A DNA stretch of 64,000 nt from Neglectibacter sp. X58 (lineage in GTDB: Bacteria; Bacillota; Clostridia; Oscillospirales; Acutalibacteraceae), in contig NZ_QWEO01000004.1 of the NCBI RefSeq assembly GCF_009936035.1, positions 1 to 64,000 of the forward strand. Reading direction: 5' to 3'. Positions 15,320-24,787 of this stretch are shown here, in pieces. The notes under the pieces were generated by a model. That model was given only the letters and a program-made list of their open reading frames with translations, was not told where the DNA came from and did not search any database. The translations under genes and the position numbers were made by a program. The number at the start of each line of letters is the position of its first letter. The first letter of the stretch is position 1.

Positions 15320-16552
15320 GTCCAGGCCCACGTAAACGCCGTCCTGGATTACCATGCCCTTGGGGGACTTGCTGACAGCGCCTGTCTCATCCCAGGTCAT
15401 GTTCTCGCCGGTAAGGCCGTTATAGGAGAAATCTGCGCTTGTGAACTTGGCAATCAGCTTGTCGCACAGGTCGGAGGCGGAGATATCAGCGGCAATCTCC
15501 TCGTCCTTGATGGCGTTATAGATAGACCACACGCAGTCGTAGGCGTCGGCGGCAAACTGGTTGGGCACGTCGCCAAACTGCTCCTTGTAGGTGGAGACAA
15601 ACTTACTGGTGGCCTCGTCGTCAGAGTCGGCGTTAAAGGGGGTCAGCAGCATAACGCCTTCCGCCAGGGAGGTGTCGAAGCCGTCCAGGGTGAGGATGCC
15701 GTCCATGCCGTCCACGCCGAACCACTGGGGCTTGTACCCCACAGAATCGGCCTGGATGAGGATCATGGAAGCTGCCTCATAGTACATGGGCAGGAACACC
15801 AGGTCTGCGCCATTATCCTTGGCGTCGGCAATCTGCACAGAGAAGTCTGTGGAGGTGTCGTCGGTGAAGGTGGTGGCGGACACCACCTGAATGCCCAGCT
15901 CCTGGGCCTTGCTGGCAAAGGAATTATAGATGCCGGTGGAGTATACGTCATCGTTCTTATAGATAACAGCTACCTTCTCCCCCAGTTTCTGGTCGTAAAT
16001 ATACTGGGCAGAGGCGGAACCCTGGTTGGGATCCACAAAGCACATCTGGAAGATGTTGTCCTTGCGGGGGATTTCCACTGTTTCTGTCAGGGGGTTCTCC
16101 ACGCCGCCCAGCACGTCTGTGGAGGAGGCGGAGGGGGTCAGGAAGAAAATGTGGTCGTTATTGGCCTCGGTGGAGGTGGCCACAGCAGGCTTGGAGGTAA
16201 CGGAACCCAGGAATGCCTGCATACCCCAGTCCTTCAGGGTGTTGTAGGCGGTAACAGCCTTTTCGGGGTCGTGTACGTCGTCCTCATAGCGCAGCTCGAA
16301 CTGCAGGCCCCCCAGGGCGTTGATTTCGTCCACCGCAATCTGGGCGCCGTTTTTGGCGGCATTGCCGTAAATCGCCGCGCCGCCGGTAAGGGGCCCGGTG
16401 CCGCCGATTTTAATAGCCGCGCCGGTGCTTTCAGGGGAAGAACCTGTGCTGGCAGGCTGGTCTGCTTGAGAGGAGCTGCTGTCGCCGCAGGCGGCAAGGC
16501 AGGCCGCAACCATGAGCAGCGCAAGCCCCAATGCGAATAATCTCTTCTTCAT
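15317..16552 (-). CDS. livK: Branched-chain amino-acid-binding lipoprotein LivK
   Basis: Extracellular binding protein of the Liv transporter, 411 residues. A lipoprotein signal ends in the lipobox LAACG (Cys about residue 22), followed by a Ser/Gln/Thr-rich linker and a type I periplasmic-binding fold of the Leu/Ile/Val family: IKIGGTGPLTGGAAIYGN at its start, then AVDEINALGG. It has its own strong promoter and leads the operon. The TAG stop codon falls in the terminal repeat of the MITE-like element, so the last residues may differ from the ancestral end. Ligand specificity (Leu/Ile/Val versus other amides) is inferred from the operon only. Confidence 0.93.
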   Translation of the reverse strand: MKKRLFALGLALLMVAACLAACGDSSSSQADQPASTGSSPESTGAAIKIGGTGPLTGGAAIYGNAAKNGAQIAVDEINALGGLQFELRYEDDVHDPEKAVTAYNTLKDWGMQAFLGSVTSKPAVATSTEANNDHIFFLTPSASSTDVLGGVENPLTETVEIPRKDNIFQMCFVDPNQGSASAQYIYDQKLGEKVAVIYKNDDVYSTGIYNSFASKAQELGIQVVSATTFTDDTSTDFSVQIADAKDNGADLVFLPMYYEAASMILIQADSVGYKPQWFGVDGMDGILTLDGFDTSLAEGVMLLTPFNADSDDEATSKFVSTYKEQFGDVPNQFAADAYDCVWSIYNAIKDEEIAADISASDLCDKLIAKFTSADFSYNGLTGENMTWDETGAVSKSPKGMVIQDGVYVGLD

Positions 16553-16703
16553 TTCCTATCACCTTTCCTTTTCGGGGGCCGTTTCTTCATTTTCTGGCCC
16601 TCTTTCTCAAAAGAATGTCCCCGGGACAGCCGCCCCGGAGCGGGAAGCCGGGAAATGCAAGTTCCAGGATGGGAAATTGCATTTCTCTTTTTCCGTGTAC
16701 ATT

Positions 16704-16732
16704 ATTATACTGAGATTTCGCCCGGCTTTCAA
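16704..16732 (-). promoter_or_regulatory. livK: liv operon promoter
   Basis: Minus-strand TTGAAA (16727-16732), 17 bases, TATAAT (16704-16709). The predicted leader of about 150 bases is long and GC-rich. The rest of the 459-bp gap 16553-17011 shows only a terminator at its left end and no gene. Confidence 0.75.
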
Positions 16733-16937
16733 TAGGAAATTTGCACAAATGTCTTGGTGCTGCTGGAGTTTCGGGCATACATTCTACCAAGCCCCCTGTC
16801 TCCTGTTTTGCAGCTTTTATGGGTCTGACATTCAAAAAATTTCTGTTTTGTAACCCTTTTCCCCTGTTTTCAAAAGGGTTTCTCCCCTTTGCACAGTATT
16901 TTTCACCTGCGCTCGCCTATTCTGGACAGATATGCGA

Positions 16938-16974
16938 AAGCCCCCATCCCGCCAAAAGCTAAGGATGGGGGCCT
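16938..16974 (-). terminator. Terminator-like hairpin after the DUF362 gene
   Basis: Perfect 10-bp stem GCCCCCATCC/GGATGGGGGC. In the direction of the gene at 17012-17881 it is followed only by CTTTCGC, so it is a weak terminator. Confidence 0.55.
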
Positions 16975-17011
16975 TGCCATTTTCCTGCAAACGCACAAAA
17001 GGCAGCGGGAA

Positions 17012-17881
17012 TTACTCCACTTCTACCAGCTCATACTCCCGGGTGCCGTAGCCCAATTTGGCGGCGGCTTCGATGGTCAAAACGCCGTTGCGGCTTTCAA
17101 TGCGCTCCAGCAGGTGGGCCTGGCCGGGATCGTCCTTGGCGGCATACACCAAATCCAGGCAGGCCTGGTCGATGGCGATGGGATCCAGGGAAGCCAGGAT
17201 GCCGATATCCTTCATGCAGGGATCCTCTGCCACAGCGCAGCAGTCGCAGTCTACAGACATATTCTTCATTACGTTGATATAGGCGGCGTTGCCATGGAAG
17301 AACTCCACCACAGAGGCAGCCGCGTCTGCCATGGAACGCAGGAAGGAATCGTGGTCGGCAGTCCAGATTTCGTCGGGATTGCCGGCGCCATGGATATACG
17401 CCTTGCCAAAGGAGGAGGCCACGCCGATGGAAAGCTGCTTGATAGCCCCGCCGTATCCGCCCATGGGATGGCCCTTGAAATGGGACAGCACCAAGAGGGA
17501 GTCGTACTTCTTCAGGTTTTTGCCCACATAGTTCTTCTTGATTTGCAGGCCGTCCGGAATGTCCAGCTCCAGATCCGGGCCTTCCGCATCCAGCAGGTCA
17601 AAGTCGAAATACTCATCCCAGCCATGAAGGGAGATGGCCTTGAGGTGCTTTTCCGTAGTGTTGCGCTCTCCGTCATAGGCGGTGTTGCACTCGGTGACAG
17701 TGCCGTCTACAAAGTCCACTACAGGCTTCCAGAAATCGGGGCGCAGGAAATTCTGGTTGCCCACCTCGCCGGAATGCACCTTAATGGCGGTTTTGCCGGG
17801 CAGATCCTTTTGCAGAAGCTTGAAAAGCTCCAGCACCTTTTCGGGGGTGATGGTTTTGGAAAAATAGACCTTGGAACTCAT
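17012..17881 (-). CDS. DUF362 domain protein
   Basis: A 289-residue soluble protein of the DUF362 family (iron-sulfur-related proteins of unknown activity). Seen are KTAIKVHSGEVGN near the start, HFKGHPMGGYGGAIKQLSIG in the middle and the Cys-rich VDCDCCAVAEDPCM. The ferredoxin-like CxxCxxC pairs found in longer relatives are absent, so it is the short form. ATG 17881 is chosen because AGGAAG precedes it and homologous sequence begins there; the open frame extends to 17989. It stands alone between a weak terminator and the oppositely oriented protease gene. Confidence 0.85.
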   Translation of the reverse strand: MSSKVYFSKTITPEKVLELFKLLQKDLPGKTAIKVHSGEVGNQNFLRPDFWKPVVDFVDGTVTECNTAYDGERNTTEKHLKAISLHGWDEYFDFDLLDAEGPDLELDIPDGLQIKKNYVGKNLKKYDSLLVLSHFKGHPMGGYGGAIKQLSIGVASSFGKAYIHGAGNPDEIWTADHDSFLRSMADAAASVVEFFHGNAAYINVMKNMSVDCDCCAVAEDPCMKDIGILASLDPIAIDQACLDLVYAAKDDPGQAHLLERIESRNGVLTIEAAAKLGYGTREYELVEVE

Positions 17882-18088
17882 ACTGCTGACACTTCCTTTT
17901 ATTATAATGGTATTTCTTTTCGGGCTCTCCATCCGGGCCGCGTCCCTTTTCCTGTATTCTAGCATGGCGGGCCTGTAAAAGCAAGGCATAGGGGAAGAAT
18001 TTACATAAGGGTTTTCCCGGCGCGCTTTTCCGCCTGGGGGATTTCAGGAGAAAAAGACAGATTTTCTGTAGAATTTGGGAAAAACAGC

Positions 18089-18118
18089 TTGCCTTTATCT
18101 GGGGGGATTTGCTATAAT
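18089..18118 (+). promoter_or_regulatory. Promoter of the M60 protease gene
   Basis: TTGCCT (18089-18094), 18 bases, TATAAT (18113-18118), about 95 bases before the start codon. Confidence 0.6.
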
Positions 18119-18212
18119 ATTCCATACAGAACAGGTGTTCCGCCGCCTCTCGTGGGGCGGCATGATTCTTTGTCACTTTACATAATCCCTGTTTGGAAAA
18201 GGAGCTGAACCT

Positions 18213-21200
18213 ATGAAATTTTCCGCACGCATTCTTTCCCTGGCGCTGGCACTGGCCCTTGCCCTTTCCTGTGCCTGCCCTGCCCTGGCCCTGGAAAGCC
18301 AGGAGGAAATCGAAACAAAGCCTTTGACAGAGGCTGTCCCCGCTTTGGGGGAAATTCAGGCCACCCTGCGCCTGGACTATGCCCAAAAGCGCTCTGCCCT
18401 GCAAAACCACGACGTGAAGGCTGTCCTGCTTCAAAACGGCAGGCAGCTTGGTGCCCTGCCCCTGTGGGAAACAAACAGCTTTTCTGTGGGAGGGTATCCG
18501 GCACAGGTGGAGCTGAAAAACGCTGACGGCGGCCCGGACGGCACAGGCTGGCCCCGGTATGCCACGCTGTCTGTCAGCGGCCTGCCCCAGGGCAGCTATA
18601 CCTTAGCCTTTTCGGGCCTGGGGTATAAGAGCTATTCCCACAACATCGTGCTGCAAAACTACTCCCAGCACCTGATTCTCGGCACCGGGGACACCACCTT
18701 CACCCTGGGGGACTTTAATCGGGACGGGCGGGTGAATGAGATTGACCGGGACCTGCTTTCCCAGCGGCTTGCCTCCACGGATCCCAGCCAGTATCCCACC
18801 TATGATTTGGACGGGGACGGCGCTGTGGGGCTGGCAGATTTGGCCTATGTCACCCGGAACATCAAGGCAACAGGCGCTGCGGAGGTGAAGAACACAGCCT
18901 TGCTGTCTCCCCCTGTGAACATAGCCGCCCTCACCTCCCTGGGGGCCTCCGCTTCCAGCGGGAGCCTGTCCGACCTTTTCACAGACAACGGCCGCAGCGT
19001 CAGCCTGGCGTCTGCCGGGAACACCCTGGATTTGCCCATTGACTTTGGCAGCAGCCCGGTGGAAATGTCCCAAATCACCATTGACGCGCCGGAAAACGGC
19101 GGCCTGGAAACAGGCACCGCCACTGTGGAATATACAGACGGCTCCAGCGAGCCGCTGTCCTTTAACGCCGCCCTGCCCGCCGGGGTTTATGCCATAGGCC
19201 GCGGCGACGGCCTGCGCACCATCACCCTGGAATTGGGCAAGCGGGTGCCTGTAAAGAAAGTTACCATCTCTGTCAGCAAAACCCCGGACGGCTATGTGAC
19301 TGTGGAAACCATCCGGTTTTTAAAGGACATTGTGCCGGAAAACCCTGTGGCCCCTAACCGGCAGGTTACAGGGCTGACAGCGGCGGCGGGCCACGAGAAG
19401 GTCACCCTGAAATGGCGGGAGCTGCCCAATGTTACCGGATATCGGGTGGACTTCTGGCCTGTGGGGAAGGAAAGCAACCGCAGGAGCGTGCAGGCTTCTG
19501 TTCCCTATGCGGAGGTGACGGGCCTTGACAACCTGCAGGCCTATAAGTTCCAGGTGACCCCCACCGCCGAAGGCTGGACAGGGGATCCCTCCGACACAGT
19601 GGAGGCCACGCCCCAGCCCAGCAAAAAGCCGGACGCGCCGGACATGGTGCAGGTTACCGAGCTGGAAGGGGCTTTAGGCATTTCCTGGAAGGCTTCAAAA
19701 GCCGCCACCTTCTATGAGGTATATTACAAGGAGAAGAACGCCTCCGCCGCTTACCAGCAGGTGGGCGGCAGCCTGCGCGCCACCAGCGCCACCATCTCCA
19801 GCCTGAAAAACGGCACCCCTTACCAGCTTTATGTGGTGGCGGGCAACGAGGTTGGGAAAAGCGGGGCTTCCCGCATTTCAGAGGGCACCCCCAAGGCCGT
19901 TGTGTACGACCGTCCCGAGGGCCTTCCCTCTTCCGGGCTGCTGGACGCCGGGAAGATAGCCAGCATTAAGCTGGGGGCGCCGGGAAACTATGCCGGCAAG
20001 GAATATACGGCGGACAAGCCCTTTAAACCTGAGAACATGATTGACGGGGACTACCGCACCCACTGGACAGCCGCCAACTGGTATGGCAACGAGCATGTCA
20101 TCACCACCTTTAAGGAGCCTGTGGATCTGCAGGCTGTGCTCTGGTCCCCCCGGCTGGACGGCAACTATCCCCGGTTCCTGCGGGCTTACAGCGTCCAGGT
20201 CTGGTATGAAGGGGAAAACGTGAATGGCCCAGGGCACCTGCTGGTGCCGGATCCCGCAAAGGGCGGCCAAGACAGTAACGGCGGCACTGCCGGCGGAGAT
20301 GTTTTCACCTGGCCCACCATTCCCAACAAGAGCGCCATCCCCACCTCGAAATTTGCCATCCTGCCCTTCGGGCCTGCCAAAAAGGTTATCCAGATCAGCG
20401 TGGCGGTGGAGCAGGACGGGTATAATATTGTAAGCTGCTCTGAGCTGCTGTTTATGGAATATGATCCCGATCACTGCCTGCCGGACGAGATAAGCGCCCT
20501 GTTCGCAAACGAGCTGCGCACCCGGCTGCGCTCCGGGGTGACCCTGCAGCAGATAAACAGCCTGCGCACCCGGTTAAACAGCGATGAGCGCTTCTATTAC
20601 CTGGACACCGCCACCCTGAAGGATGAGCTGGATCTGGCCCAGGAGCTGCTTTCCGGGCAAAGCACCGGCGTGGTGGTGGAAGGGATACAGTCCCGCAGCG
20701 CCAGCGCGGACAGCCAGAAGCACAAGCAGTCTGGCAGCGAACTGCAGCCTTTAGGCGTGGCTGCCAAGGCAAACCAGGAAATTACTATCTATGCCTCCGG
20801 CATCCCCAGCGGGGAGAAGGTTTCCGTATATGCCACCCAGTTTAACGCCGAGGCTTCCACCTGGCGCGCCCTGGCAGGCACTTTGGAAAACGGGCGCAAC
20901 ACCCTTACGGTTCCGAAAATCGGCAGCCAGAGCACAGAGCGGGGCGGCAGCCTGTATATAAGCTATGGAGGCGCCAGTCCCCACCTGATAAACCTCCATG
21001 TGCGCAGGGCCACAGACATCCCTGTGCTGGAGCTTTCCGGCTGGTATTCCATGACGGAACCTGCCCGGAAGCAGGTTATCAGCGACTATGTGGCAGAGCT
21101 GAACAGCTATATAGGCAAAGCCGGGGTGACGGAAAGCAACAAGACCACGAAATGCTTGAATGTGACGGAAATTTCCACCCCCACCATGCTTTTGTCCCTG

Positions 21201-23177
21201 CCTGCCCTGGCTGTGAAAAACAGCGCCCCCGCAAGCGGCCTGGCAGAGGCCCTTTATAACTCCGTCCTGGCCTGGGAGGACGTGATGTACATCTGCAACA
21301 CCACCCAGGGCATTGACGGCGCATACAGCGGCAACACCATGCAGACGCGGCAGAACATCCGGTGTATGCAGATGTTCTCCGGTGCTTTCATGTATGCGGC
21401 TGGCAGCCACATCGGCGTGGGATACGGCTCCTCTGCCGGGCTTTGCGGCGGCGCCCCCATTGCAAGCCTGCCTTCCGGCGCTGCTGCCAACAGCCTGTTC
21501 GGCTGGGGCATTGCCCATGAAATCGGCCACAACATGGACAAGCTGGGCAAAGCGGAAATTACCAACAACCTGTATTCTTTAATGGTGCAGACCTATGACG
21601 GGAAGCAGGGCACCCTGCGCTCCCGCCTGGAGGCCAGCGGGAAATACCAGGGCATCTTCAACAAGACAGCCCAGGGCCTGCCCGGCGCTTCCAACGACGT
21701 GTTCGTGCAGCTTGGCATGTACTGGCAGCTTCATCTGGCCTATGACAACCAGTCCCCCACAGACTTCTACAACAGGTTCTTCAAGGCCTGGAAGGCCGGC
21801 ACCTATACAGACGGCGTTGCCTCCCCCACCTATGATGAAAAGCTGGCCCTCACCGCTTCCGGGGTGGCAAACCGGAACCTGACGGCGTTCTTCACCCGCT
21901 GGGGCCTGGATTTAAGCAGCGCTGTGAAGGAAAAGCTTTCAGATTATCCGGCGGAAACCCGGGCTGTCTGGTACTTAAACGACCAGAGCCGCCGGGACAG
22001 GCTAAACGGGGTTTCCAGTTCTACAGCCAGCTTCTCTGCCTCTGCCGCTAAACGGGCGGGCAGCGACACGGAAATCCAAATTGTCATCACGCCTCCCAAT
22101 GTCCGGAACCTGCAGGGCTATGAGATACAGCGGGACGGCAAGGCCATTGCCTTTGTGCCCAGCACCGGGGGCAGCGCTGTATACACAGACGTGATTGGCT
22201 CTGGAAACCATCTGGCCTTTACCTATACGGTAACGGCGTACAACACCCTTGGCAATGAAATCGGCAGGGCAAATGCCGGGCAGGTGCGCATTGCCTACGA
22301 CAAAACCGTACCTGCGTCTGACTACACTGTTACGCGCAGCGGCAGCACTGTCACCTTTACCCTTCGCAGCGAGACAAGCGTTTCCGGCATCAAGCTTACC
22401 GGCAGCAGCCGTCCCGCTTCCGGCAGCTATACGGTGACAGTCACCCAGGCCGGGGGCAAGTCTGTAAAGGCCCGGGAGGGGAACTTCTCCACCGGCAACC
22501 AGGCTGTGGACGACAGAAACAGCTATCTCACCTATTTCAACAAGCCCGGCACCTCCAGCACAGACACCCGGGTGTGGACTTATGACGCAAAGACTGTTAC
22601 AATTACCGGCATTCCCGCTGCCATGGCCTCGTCCGACATCCAGCTTATCAGCTATGCCGGGGACGACGTGTCCTTCCTGGAGGACCAGGGGGGCTTTATG
22701 GGCAGGCTGGAATCTGATTACCGCTATGGGGACGGCACAGGCGACGTTATCCCTGCCGGGACTTTAATCATCGCCGGCACCTACCGGGGGGATCCCGTAT
22801 ACAACACCCTGCGGCTGAAGGGGAAATTTACCAAAACCCAGGCCGTTACCAATGCCAGCGGCAGCGAGCAGGTGGTGGTGTCGGAGGAAATCCGGGACAT
22901 GGACGGCTATGCCCTGCTGTTTGCGGAGATTCCGGAGGACAAGCAGGTAAGCGATATCAGCGACGGGCTGTTCATCTTCGTGCCCAACGTCCAGAAAGAG
23001 GCGGAGCTGCAGGGAGCCACCCACTGCGACGGGGTGAATCTGCTGCCCAGCCAGATTATGGTGGAGATGGTGCGCAAGGATAACCCGGACGGAACCGGGG
23101 GCCAGCGCACCACCGCCCAGACACTCTGGGCGCAAAGCCCTGGCGGCGATACCCTGCCTGTCATCCGGCTGGCGTAA
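18213..23177 (+). CDS. Secreted M60-like zinc metalloprotease with dockerin, FN3 and discoidin domains
   Basis: A 1654-residue secreted protein. Signal peptide about residues 1-27 (SLALALALALSCACPALA). Dockerin about 163-222 with two calcium loops, DFNRDGRVNEIDRD and DLDGDGAVGLADL. A discoidin-like beta domain spans about 230-370, two fibronectin type III domains about 380-560, and an F5/8-type carbohydrate-binding domain about 580-750 (IDGDYRTHWTA). The M60/enhancin-like catalytic domain is about 860-1250 with HEIGH at about 1102-1106 and a downstream Glu (AEITNN). The last 400 residues hold further beta-rich modules. M60 proteases cut mucin-type glycoproteins. ATG 18213 follows AAAGGAGCTGAACCT. 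A dockerin implies attachment to a cohesin partner; the next gene is a candidate. Confidence 0.9.
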   Translation: MKFSARILSLALALALALSCACPALALESQEEIETKPLTEAVPALGEIQATLRLDYAQKRSALQNHDVKAVLLQNGRQLGALPLWETNSFSVGGYPAQVELKNADGGPDGTGWPRYATLSVSGLPQGSYTLAFSGLGYKSYSHNIVLQNYSQHLILGTGDTTFTLGDFNRDGRVNEIDRDLLSQRLASTDPSQYPTYDLDGDGAVGLADLAYVTRNIKATGAAEVKNTALLSPPVNIAALTSLGASASSGSLSDLFTDNGRSVSLASAGNTLDLPIDFGSSPVEMSQITIDAPENGGLETGTATVEYTDGSSEPLSFNAALPAGVYAIGRGDGLRTITLELGKRVPVKKVTISVSKTPDGYVTVETIRFLKDIVPENPVAPNRQVTGLTAAAGHEKVTLKWRELPNVTGYRVDFWPVGKESNRRSVQASVPYAEVTGLDNLQAYKFQVTPTAEGWTGDPSDTVEATPQPSKKPDAPDMVQVTELEGALGISWKASKAATFYEVYYKEKNASAAYQQVGGSLRATSATISSLKNGTPYQLYVVAGNEVGKSGASRISEGTPKAVVYDRPEGLPSSGLLDAGKIASIKLGAPGNYAGKEYTADKPFKPENMIDGDYRTHWTAANWYGNEHVITTFKEPVDLQAVLWSPRLDGNYPRFLRAYSVQVWYEGENVNGPGHLLVPDPAKGGQDSNGGTAGGDVFTWPTIPNKSAIPTSKFAILPFGPAKKVIQISVAVEQDGYNIVSCSELLFMEYDPDHCLPDEISALFANELRTRLRSGVTLQQINSLRTRLNSDERFYYLDTATLKDELDLAQELLSGQSTGVVVEGIQSRSASADSQKHKQSGSELQPLGVAAKANQEITIYASGIPSGEKVSVYATQFNAEASTWRALAGTLENGRNTLTVPKIGSQSTERGGSLYISYGGASPHLINLHVRRATDIPVLELSGWYSMTEPARKQVISDYVAELNSYIGKAGVTESNKTTKCLNVTEISTPTMLLSLPALAVKNSAPASGLAEALYNSVLAWEDVMYICNTTQGIDGAYSGNTMQTRQNIRCMQMFSGAFMYAAGSHIGVGYGSSAGLCGGAPIASLPSGAAANSLFGWGIAHEIGHNMDKLGKAEITNNLYSLMVQTYDGKQGTLRSRLEASGKYQGIFNKTAQGLPGASNDVFVQLGMYWQLHLAYDNQSPTDFYNRFFKAWKAGTYTDGVASPTYDEKLALTASGVANRNLTAFFTRWGLDLSSAVKEKLSDYPAETRAVWYLNDQSRRDRLNGVSSSTASFSASAAKRAGSDTEIQIVITPPNVRNLQGYEIQRDGKAIAFVPSTGGSAVYTDVIGSGNHLAFTYTVTAYNTLGNEIGRANAGQVRIAYDKTVPASDYTVTRSGSTVTFTLRSETSVSGIKLTGSSRPASGSYTVTVTQAGGKSVKAREGNFSTGNQAVDDRNSYLTYFNKPGTSSTDTRVWTYDAKTVTITGIPAAMASSDIQLISYAGDDVSFLEDQGGFMGRLESDYRYGDGTGDVIPAGTLIIAGTYRGDPVYNTLRLKGKFTKTQAVTNASGSEQVVVSEEIRDMDGYALLFAEIPEDKQVSDISDGLFIFVPNVQKEAELQGATHCDGVNLLPSQIMVEMVRKDNPDGTGGQRTTAQTLWAQSPGGDTLPVIRLA

Positions 23178-23236
23178 GGCGAGCCTCATTTCCCGCAAGA
23201 GTACTTTACTTATATGAGAAAGGATAGGACATATCC

Positions 23237-24550
23237 ATGAAAAAATGCAAGAAGCTGGGGGCGCTTTTGCTCTGCTGGGCCTGCCTGCTCAGCGTCCTGC
23301 CCCTGCCTGCCTCAGCCGCCGGCCTTTCCCTCACCTACCGCCAGACAGCCCAGGGCGCTGTGGTGCTGGGGCTTAGCGGCCTGGAAAGCGGCAAAACCAT
23401 TTACGGCGTACAACTGGAGGTTACCCTGGCAGGCTCTTATGAAGCCTCCCAGGTGTCCCTCACCCCCGCCGACCCCCTGGCCTACAGCCCGAGGCACGCC
23501 GCGGCGGTTACCCACAGCCAGGGACAGACCACCCTTACCGTATACCTGGCCTCCCCTCTGGCCCTGAACAGCGGCTCTGCCCTTACCCTGGGGGGCTTGT
23601 CCGCAAACGGCATGGGGGTGATACCGGAGCGGGCCAAAGTGGCCCTGCTGGACTCCCAGGATATAGCAGGGGGCGTGGAGAACCTTTCCCTGGCAGAGGT
23701 GCCGGTGGTGCAGTCTACAGACAGCGAATCCCCTGACCTGCCCTTTGGGGAAAGCCACCCCATCACAGCCCCCCAGGCCCCCCATGGCTCCTACCAGGTG
23801 CTTCAGGCGGCCCGGGAGAACCAGGTGGTCACAGTGTACGTCCAGCCGGAAGCCGGATATAAGCTAGGCTCCCTGCTGGTGACAGACAGCAAGGGCCAGC
23901 CGGTTGCCATTCTGGACATGGGCAGCGGGCAGTACACTTTCCGGATGCCCGGCAGCGCTGTGAAGCTGGAGGCCATATTCGTCACAGCGGGTAATGTTTA
24001 CCTGCCCTTCACGGATGTGAAGGAAAAGGACTGGTTTTACGCCTCGGTTCAATATGTATACGACCGGGGCATGATGCAGGGAATGGATGAAACCCACTTT
24101 TCCCCTGGGGTTGCCACCAGCCGGGCCATGATTGTCACCATCCTGCACAGGCTGGAAGGCTCTCCGGCGGCAGATTCCAGCAAGTTTACAGACGTGCCTG
24201 CCGGGCAGTGGTATACACAGCCTGTGGCCTGGGCCGCCGCCAACAAGCTGGTGGAGGGCTATGGGGACGGGCGCTTCGGCCCCACCCACATTATTACCCG
24301 GGAACAGTTTGTCACCATCCTGCACCGCTATGCTGTGATGAAGGGCTATGACGTTTCCGACTGGGCTGATCTTTCCCGGTTCCCGGACATCCAGAAGCTG
24401 GCCTCCTTTGCGGAATCCCCCATGCACTGGGCTGTGGGCTGCGGGCTGATTAACGGCATGGACGACGGCACCCTGGCCCCCAAGGGCAGCGCCACCCGCG
24501 CCCAGGCCGCGGCTATCCTCACCCGGTTCTGCGAAAGGAACGGTATGTAG
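23237..24550 (+). CDS. S-layer-homology protein with N-terminal cohesin-like beta domain
   Basis: A 437-residue secreted protein: signal peptide ending LPASAAG, a beta-rich domain of about 120 residues (LTYRQTAQGAVVLGLSGL, GVQLEVTLAGSYEA), a small linker domain (residues about 175-250) and three SLH repeats (FTDVKEKDWFYASVQYVYDRG, here cited as FTDVKEKDWFYASV; FTDVPAGQWYTQPV; FPDIQKLASFAESPMHWAV). SLH domains bind pyruvylated secondary wall polymers, so the N-terminal domain is displayed on the cell surface. It lies 59 bp after the dockerin protease and ends in a terminator. The first domain has the length and beginning expected for a cohesin, but the assignment is an inference. Confidence 0.82.
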   Translation: MKKCKKLGALLLCWACLLSVLPLPASAAGLSLTYRQTAQGAVVLGLSGLESGKTIYGVQLEVTLAGSYEASQVSLTPADPLAYSPRHAAAVTHSQGQTTLTVYLASPLALNSGSALTLGGLSANGMGVIPERAKVALLDSQDIAGGVENLSLAEVPVVQSTDSESPDLPFGESHPITAPQAPHGSYQVLQAARENQVVTVYVQPEAGYKLGSLLVTDSKGQPVAILDMGSGQYTFRMPGSAVKLEAIFVTAGNVYLPFTDVKEKDWFYASVQYVYDRGMMQGMDETHFSPGVATSRAMIVTILHRLEGSPAADSSKFTDVPAGQWYTQPVAWAAANKLVEGYGDGRFGPTHIITREQFVTILHRYAVMKGYDVSDWADLSRFPDIQKLASFAESPMHWAVGCGLINGMDDGTLAPKGSATRAQAAAILTRFCERNGM

Positions 24551-24619
24551 TTTTATAATGGCAGACGAATAAGTCAGGCTGTCAAGCTGGCGGCTGGTAT
24601 AGGCAGTTCAGCCGCTCAA

Positions 24620-24649
24620 CGTGAAAATCTGGATGTACCGATTTTCACG
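24620..24649. repeat. Perfect hairpin after the SLH gene
   Basis: CGTGAAAATC and GATTTTCACG pair over a 10-base loop. It sits between the SLH gene and its terminator; role unknown. Confidence 0.6.
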
Positions 24650-24672
24650 TGCATTTACTATATTGCCTGCAG

Positions 24673-24701
24673 AAAGCCCCCCGGATTCCGGGGGGCTTTT
24701 T
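24673..24701 (+). terminator. Terminator of the protease/SLH unit
   Basis: AAAGCCCCCCGGA/CCGGGGGGCTTT with a two-base loop, followed by T residues. Confidence 0.9.
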
Positions 24702-24726
24702 CATGGGCAAATCCCTCTTCACTGCA

Positions 24727-24772
24727 CAAAAAAGCCGGGCGAAAGGCGGTTTCTGCCTTTGCCCGGTTCTTT
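24727..24772 (-). terminator. Terminator of the V-type ATPase operon
   Basis: Stem CCGGGCAAAGGC/GCCTTTCGCCCGG (one bulge) on the minus strand, followed by CTTTTTTG. It lies just after the atpD stop codon. Confidence 0.85.
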
Positions 24773-24787
24773 GTACAGCTTATACTT

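Noticed and set aside
15161-16540. A 459-codon plus-strand frame over livK
   Set aside because: Antisense of a lipoprotein with a visible lipobox and binding-protein motifs; starts inside the MITE.
17900-18210. Possible riboswitch in the leader of the M60 protease gene
   Set aside because: Only an ordinary promoter and a short GC hairpin (near 18138-18163) are visible; no known riboswitch core.
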